DNA of 50,832 nucleotides from contig NZ_MKEQ01000004.1 of the NCBI RefSeq assembly GCF_001875655.1, positions 61,654 to 112,485 of the forward strand. Direction: 5' to 3'. A model generated the notes under the pieces. That model was given only the letters and a program-made list of their open reading frames with translations. It was not told the DNA's origin and ran no database searches. This document shows, piece after piece, positions 47,874 to 50,832 of this stretch. Positions within the stretch are counted from its first letter, which is position 1, and each line of letters opens with the position of its first letter. Position numbers and translations under genes: made by a program. The stretch is from Enterobacter hormaechei ATCC 49162. Lineage in GTDB: Bacteria > Pseudomonadota > Gammaproteobacteria > Enterobacterales > Enterobacteriaceae.

Positions 47874-48764
47874 ATGACAGACATCATCATCAAACGCTAC
47901 CGCCCGGAAGAGTTCCCGCGTCATCTGGACTTTCTGGAGCGTATGACCGTTACCAAAGGCACGGTTGAAGACTGGCACGCGCTGAAGTCGCTGCACTACA
48001 AGACGGATGGTAAGCCGTTCGCGCCAACGTATTATCGCTGCGAACTGGACGACCGGCTGGTGGGCGTCGTGGTTATGGCTTACCCGAAACTGCTGCTGGC
48101 GCCTCGCCATCGCATGTTTCCTAAGCTGAAGCCAACCACCAATACCACCGTGGCCAACCAGTATTGGGGGCGGTACGTGAACAACAACTTTGCGGTGATC
48201 AGCCGTTCCGTTGTGGACACTCAGTACCGCGGCGTCGGCGTCTCCTATCGAATGATTAACCTGGTTAGCAGGATGCACGACCGGCCAATCATCGAGATCC
48301 AGTCGTCGATGAGCAAATACAACCCGTTCGCCATGAAAGCAGGGTTCCAGTTCATCCGTCCGGAGCGTCCGAAGAGCTATGAGAGTGCGTTGCGCGTCTT
48401 CCAGCGTCATTTCCGTTCCGACCCTGGCGACAACGAAGCGATCGTCAAAGAGCTGTTCGCCATGAGCGAGTCTCGCCGTCGTCGTGCGCTGCGTGATCTG
48501 GTCGCTGACTACCACAAGAACAGTTCCCTGGCCAAAGCCGGGCGTAATCGTGGCACGACGATTCAGGACATTGCCGACAGTCTGGTGGACGAGGCCAGCA
48601 TCGTGAAGCTGCTCAAGGACATTCACAACCTGAGCTTCACGTCTCCGCTGTATGGCGTGTACCGAAACCCGGACTTTGGTCGTCAGCTGCCGGACACGCT
48701 GCCACTGCTGGCATTCGACAAACAGCCTTTGAATAAACCTCTTGAAATTGCATTACCGGCATAA
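47874..48764 (+). CDS. GNAT-fold acyltransferase-like protein (Mom-like candidate)
   Basis: 296 residues from ATG 47874, preceded by AGGTGA. GNAT core: YRCELDDRLVGVVVMAYPK (about 47-65), RSVVDTQYRGVGVSYRMINL (about 110-129, acyl-CoA loop R-G-V-G-V-S), then EIQSSMSKYNPFAMKAGFQF. The strand order and the KAGF end are typical of GNATs. Phage Mu Mom, which modifies adenine in DNA, belongs to this fold; the ParB and terminase context makes a DNA target attractive. C-terminal ~110 residues are helical and basic (SRRRRALRDLVADYHK). Confidence 0.65.
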   Translation: MTDIIIKRYRPEEFPRHLDFLERMTVTKGTVEDWHALKSLHYKTDGKPFAPTYYRCELDDRLVGVVVMAYPKLLLAPRHRMFPKLKPTTNTTVANQYWGRYVNNNFAVISRSVVDTQYRGVGVSYRMINLVSRMHDRPIIEIQSSMSKYNPFAMKAGFQFIRPERPKSYESALRVFQRHFRSDPGDNEAIVKELFAMSESRRRRALRDLVADYHKNSSLAKAGRNRGTTIQDIADSLVDEASIVKLLKDIHNLSFTSPLYGVYRNPDFGRQLPDTLPLLAFDKQPLNKPLEIALPA

Positions 48765-48773
48765 GGATTTGCC

Positions 48774-49040
48774 ATGACGTTGACCGACAAACAAAAAGAC
48801 ATCATCAAAACCATCAATTTAGGCCATGAGCGTGGGTATCTGCTCGATCTGGACGAGCTGCTTGAAGTGCTGCCGTACAAAACGACCAAACAGAGTATGC
48901 AGTTCTCTATCCGCGCACTGGTGAAAAAGGGGCTGGTGGAGAAAGGAATGTGCCGCCAGCGCGGTGATTCCGGCTACCACCGTCGCACGCTGGGACTGAC
49001 CACTTTAGGTCGTGCCAGAGCCAAATTACTGGTGATGTAA
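48774..49040 (+). CDS. winged-helix DNA-binding protein
   Basis: 88 residues; ATAAGGAT about 6 nt before the ATG. Winged-helix pattern: TDKQKDIIKTINLG, YKTTKQSMQFSIRALVKKGL (recognition helix and turn, about 42-61) and GYHRRTLGLTTLGRARAKLL (wing and last helix). Small MarR-like transcription or packaging regulator. Closest DNA-binding protein to the terminase control region and to nested repeat copy 2. Confidence 0.7.
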   Translation: MTLTDKQKDIIKTINLGHERGYLLDLDELLEVLPYKTTKQSMQFSIRALVKKGLVEKGMCRQRGDSGYHRRTLGLTTLGRARAKLLVM

Positions 49041-49043
49041 GTC

Positions 49044-49139
49044 GGTCTGGGAGCCAGTTTGAGAGCCTGCTTCCGTATATATAAATACTAAGTGACTTAT
49101 TAAATATATACGGAAGCAGGTTCTGAATACTCCCCAGCC
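49044..49139. repeat. nested inverted repeat, copy 2, upstream of terminase
   Basis: Outer arms GGTCTGGGAG / CTCCCCAGCC, inner perfect 16-bp arms CCTGCTTCCGTATATA / TATATACGGAAGCAGG (49066-49081, 49105-49120), centre TAAGTGACTTA (type I-like). Nearly the same left half as copy 1 at 24560. Confidence 0.78.
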
Positions 49140-49152
49140 CGGTTTTAAACAC

Positions 49153-49215
49153 CCAGAAAACAAATTGGTTAGGCACAGAATTAAACAAGTTGTTTAGGAG
49201 CGCAAGGATGCGCTC
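49153..49215 (+). promoter_or_regulatory. two type II sites and a leader hairpin before terminase
   Basis: AAACAAATTGGTT (49158-49170), AAACAAGTTGTTT (49183-49195) and a GAGCGC / GCGCTC hairpin (49198-49215) lie in the 100 bp before the terminase small-subunit gene. Confidence 0.6.
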
Positions 49216-49235
49216 TGAGTGTTTTAGAGGGATCT

Positions 49236-49877
49236 ATGACTGTAGAAAAAGACGAGAGCAAAACTCGCCTGACGCCAGCTGAGTGGGCAGAAGCCGAAGC
49301 AAAGTGGACTTCCGGCGAATACACACTCTCCAAGCTGGAGGAAGAGTACGGCATTCGTCGTGAAACGCTCTCCAGACATTTCAAAAAGCGTGGATTAGAG
49401 AAAGGCGCGGACTCCGTTGGGAAGATGGTGCGCGAGTCGCTCAAATCCGACGCAGAGCTGCGTGCGAAGGCGCGTGCAGAGAAAATCGAAGAGCGCCGGA
49501 CTCGTTACGACGATTGGGCATTCGCACTCGGTCGGATGGTGATGCATGAGGTGGCCACAGCCAAGAAGGACGGCAAGCCACTCGCAACCATCGAAGATGA
49601 CCTGAAGAGTCTCCAGCGTGCCAGCGGCACACTCGCTAAGTGCTTCGAAATATCCTCGAAAGCGCTCGGTATGGATCGCGCTGAGAACGAAGAAGACGAA
49701 ATCCCGAACCTGGTATTTGGCGAACTTACGCCTTCCCAGGTGGCGCAGCTGCGTAAGGAAGATGATGAGCCGGATCTGATTGATGACGATCTGCTTGAGT
49801 CACTCGAAGAGGAAGCACTGAGCGAAGCAGAGGGCGATTCTGACGCGTCTGGTGATGAAAGTGATGGGAGCGTCTAA
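49236..49877 (+). CDS. terminase small subunit
   Basis: 213 residues, AGAGGGATC before the ATG. N-terminal helix-turn-helix: AEWAEAEAKWTSGEYTLSKL, then EEYGIRRETLSRHFKKRGL (about 36-54), the DNA-recognition domain of small terminases. Middle is a coiled coil (RAKARAEKIEERRTRYDDW), C-terminus very acidic (DDDLLESLEEEALSEAEG). It selects the packaging site and loads the large subunit, whose gene begins 2 nt later. Confidence 0.85.
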   Translation: MTVEKDESKTRLTPAEWAEAEAKWTSGEYTLSKLEEEYGIRRETLSRHFKKRGLEKGADSVGKMVRESLKSDAELRAKARAEKIEERRTRYDDWAFALGRMVMHEVATAKKDGKPLATIEDDLKSLQRASGTLAKCFEISSKALGMDRAENEEDEIPNLVFGELTPSQVAQLRKEDDEPDLIDDDLLESLEEEALSEAEGDSDASGDESDGSV

Positions 49878-49879
49878 CT

Positions 49880-50832
49880 ATGGCCATCCCGTCGTCTCTG
49901 AGTCTCGTACAGCTGCATTCTGGGCAGATGCAAGTCTTCCAGTCGCCACATCGTTTCAAAGTGGTGTGTGCGGGTCGACGCTGGGGTAAATCCCGGTTGT
50001 CGATCTCCACCATCATCCGCGCGGCAGCCAAAGAGAAAAAGCAACGTGTCTGGTACGTCGCACCGACTTACCAGATGGCTCGCCAGATCTTGTGGGATGA
50101 CCTGCAGGAAGTTCTGCCTCGTAAATGGGTTCGTAAGAAAAACGACACCACGATGACCATCGTGCTGAAGAACGGCTCTGAAATCGCGCTGAAAGGTGCG
50201 GATAAGCCCGATACGCTTCGTGGTGTGGCACTGCACTTCGTGGTGCTCGATGAATTTCAGGATATGAAGCCTGACACCTGGTACAAGGTACTGCGTCCGA
50301 CACTGTCCTCTACCCGTGGCGGTGCGCTGATCATCGGTACGCCAAAAGGCTTCTCCGAGTTCCACAAGCTGTGGACTATCGGTCAGAACAAAGATTTGCA
50401 ACGCAAAGGGCAGTGGAAGAGCTGGCAGTTCGTTACGGCCGATTCTCCGTTCGTACCGAGCGCGGAAATCGAAGCGGCGAAGAACGATATGGACCCTAAA
50501 TCGTTCGCGCAGGAATACCTGGCCAGCTTCGAAAACATGTCCGGACGCGTTTACTACCCGTTCGACCGCAATGTGCATGTGAAGCCACTCCAGTTCAATC
50601 CGAAACTGCCGATCTGGGTTGGTCAGGACTTCAACATCGACCCTATGTCATCGGTCATCCTGCAGCCGCAGCCAAATGGTGAGCTGTGGGCCGTGGACGA
50701 GGTTGTGCTGTTCTCATCCAACACGGCTGAAGTGTGTGATGAGCTGGAGCGTCGTTTCTGGCGCTGGAAGTCTCAGGTCACTATCTTCCCTGACCCGGCA
50801 GGTGCGTATCGCCAGCACGCACGCGGTGAATC
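49880..50832 (+). CDS. terminase large subunit (5' part)
   Basis: 317 residues visible; the gene runs off the window. ATPase domain: HRFKVVCAGRRWGKSRLS with Walker A (about 26-40), adaptor VWYVAPTYQMARQ, Walker B HFVVLDEFQDM (about 118-128) and motif III IIGTPKGF. The nuclease domain starts with QDFNIDPMSSV (about 250). Packages phage DNA into proheads. Its presence and intactness so far indicate that the element can still form virions. Confidence 0.92.
   Translation, partial: MAIPSSLSLVQLHSGQMQVFQSPHRFKVVCAGRRWGKSRLSISTIIRAAAKEKKQRVWYVAPTYQMARQILWDDLQEVLPRKWVRKKNDTTMTIVLKNGSEIALKGADKPDTLRGVALHFVVLDEFQDMKPDTWYKVLRPTLSSTRGGALIIGTPKGFSEFHKLWTIGQNKDLQRKGQWKSWQFVTADSPFVPSAEIEAAKNDMDPKSFAQEYLASFENMSGRVYYPFDRNVHVKPLQFNPKLPIWVGQDFNIDPMSSVILQPQPNGELWAVDEVVLFSSNTAEVCDELERRFWRWKSQVTIFPDPAGAYRQHARGE

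Noticed and set aside
46776..48626. 616-residue open frame on the minus strand
   Set aside because: Exact antisense of the ABC ATPase and GNAT genes, which have clear motifs and ribosome sites; the long antisense frame reflects codon bias.

Overview
The window reads as part of a large, temperate, tailed phage that is maintained as a plasmid (a phage-plasmid) in an enterobacterium. One stretch is plasmid-like: a RepB-family initiator gene flanked by three clusters of ~40-bp-spaced iterons with DnaA boxes and GATC-rich blocks. The rest is phage-like: a T4/T5-type replication and recombination set, a nucleotide-supply set, a Rha-type regulator, and terminase small and large subunits at the right edge. 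Gene content and order remind me of the Salmonella SSU5 / pHCM2 group. That assignment is from memory and was not searched.

Layout. 1-2.9 kb: gp32-like ssDNA-binding protein (partial), 5'-3' exonuclease, a small protein and a RecA/UvsX-like recombinase. 2.9-6.0 kb: small membrane, periplasmic, lipoprotein (SPFH) and NinX-like genes. 6.0-8.4 kb: replicon. 8.4-14.3 kb: Zn-cysteine protein, GNAT, SbcD/SbcC-like nuclease pair and RuvC-like resolvase. 14.4-22.8 kb: nrdA, nrdB, MazG-like pyrophosphohydrolase, thymidylate synthase, HAD-like protein, dihydrofolate reductase, P-loop kinase and DnaQ-like exonuclease. 22.9-33.2 kb: accessory genes including an orphan adenine methyltransferase, RNase HI, small membrane proteins, a Rha-type regulator, a DUF4942-type methyltransferase, an HD protein and an LprI-like protein. 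33.2-36.5 kb: an SOS-type promoter with a small gene, a DUF5983-like gene, a GIY-YIG nuclease and an unknown Zn-binding protein. 36.5-37.9 kb: gene-free and repeat-rich. 37.9-40.8 kb: a string of small genes, each with its own regulated promoter. 40.8-42.7 kb: repeats and an AT-rich two-gene cassette. 42.7-45.6 kb (minus strand): lipoprotein, small proteins and a superfamily 2 helicase. 45.6-49.0 kb: two ParB-domain proteins, an ABC-type ATPase, a GNAT/Mom-like protein and a winged-helix protein. 49.2 kb onward: terminase.

How it works together. The left half can replicate, recombine and repair DNA and remodel the host nucleotide pool. Expression appears to be organised by two dispersed palindrome families. 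Type I (GGTAAGTACTTACC) commonly sits between the -35 and -10 boxes. Type II (AAACAA-N-TTGTTT) sits just downstream of a conserved -10-like box in front of small accessory genes. A near-perfect LexA box at 33.54 kb links one small gene to the SOS response.

The most novel-looking items are: a short non-coding segment with two CsrB-type CAGGATG hairpins under a type I operator (26.2 kb); a ~500-nt highly structured gene-free region (25.0-25.5 kb); two related ~100-bp nested inverted repeats 24.5 kb apart, one next to terminase; a ParB-ParB-ABC-GNAT cassette that could be a DNA modification system; and the two palindrome regulons themselves. No tRNA, rRNA, CRISPR array or insertion sequence was recognised.
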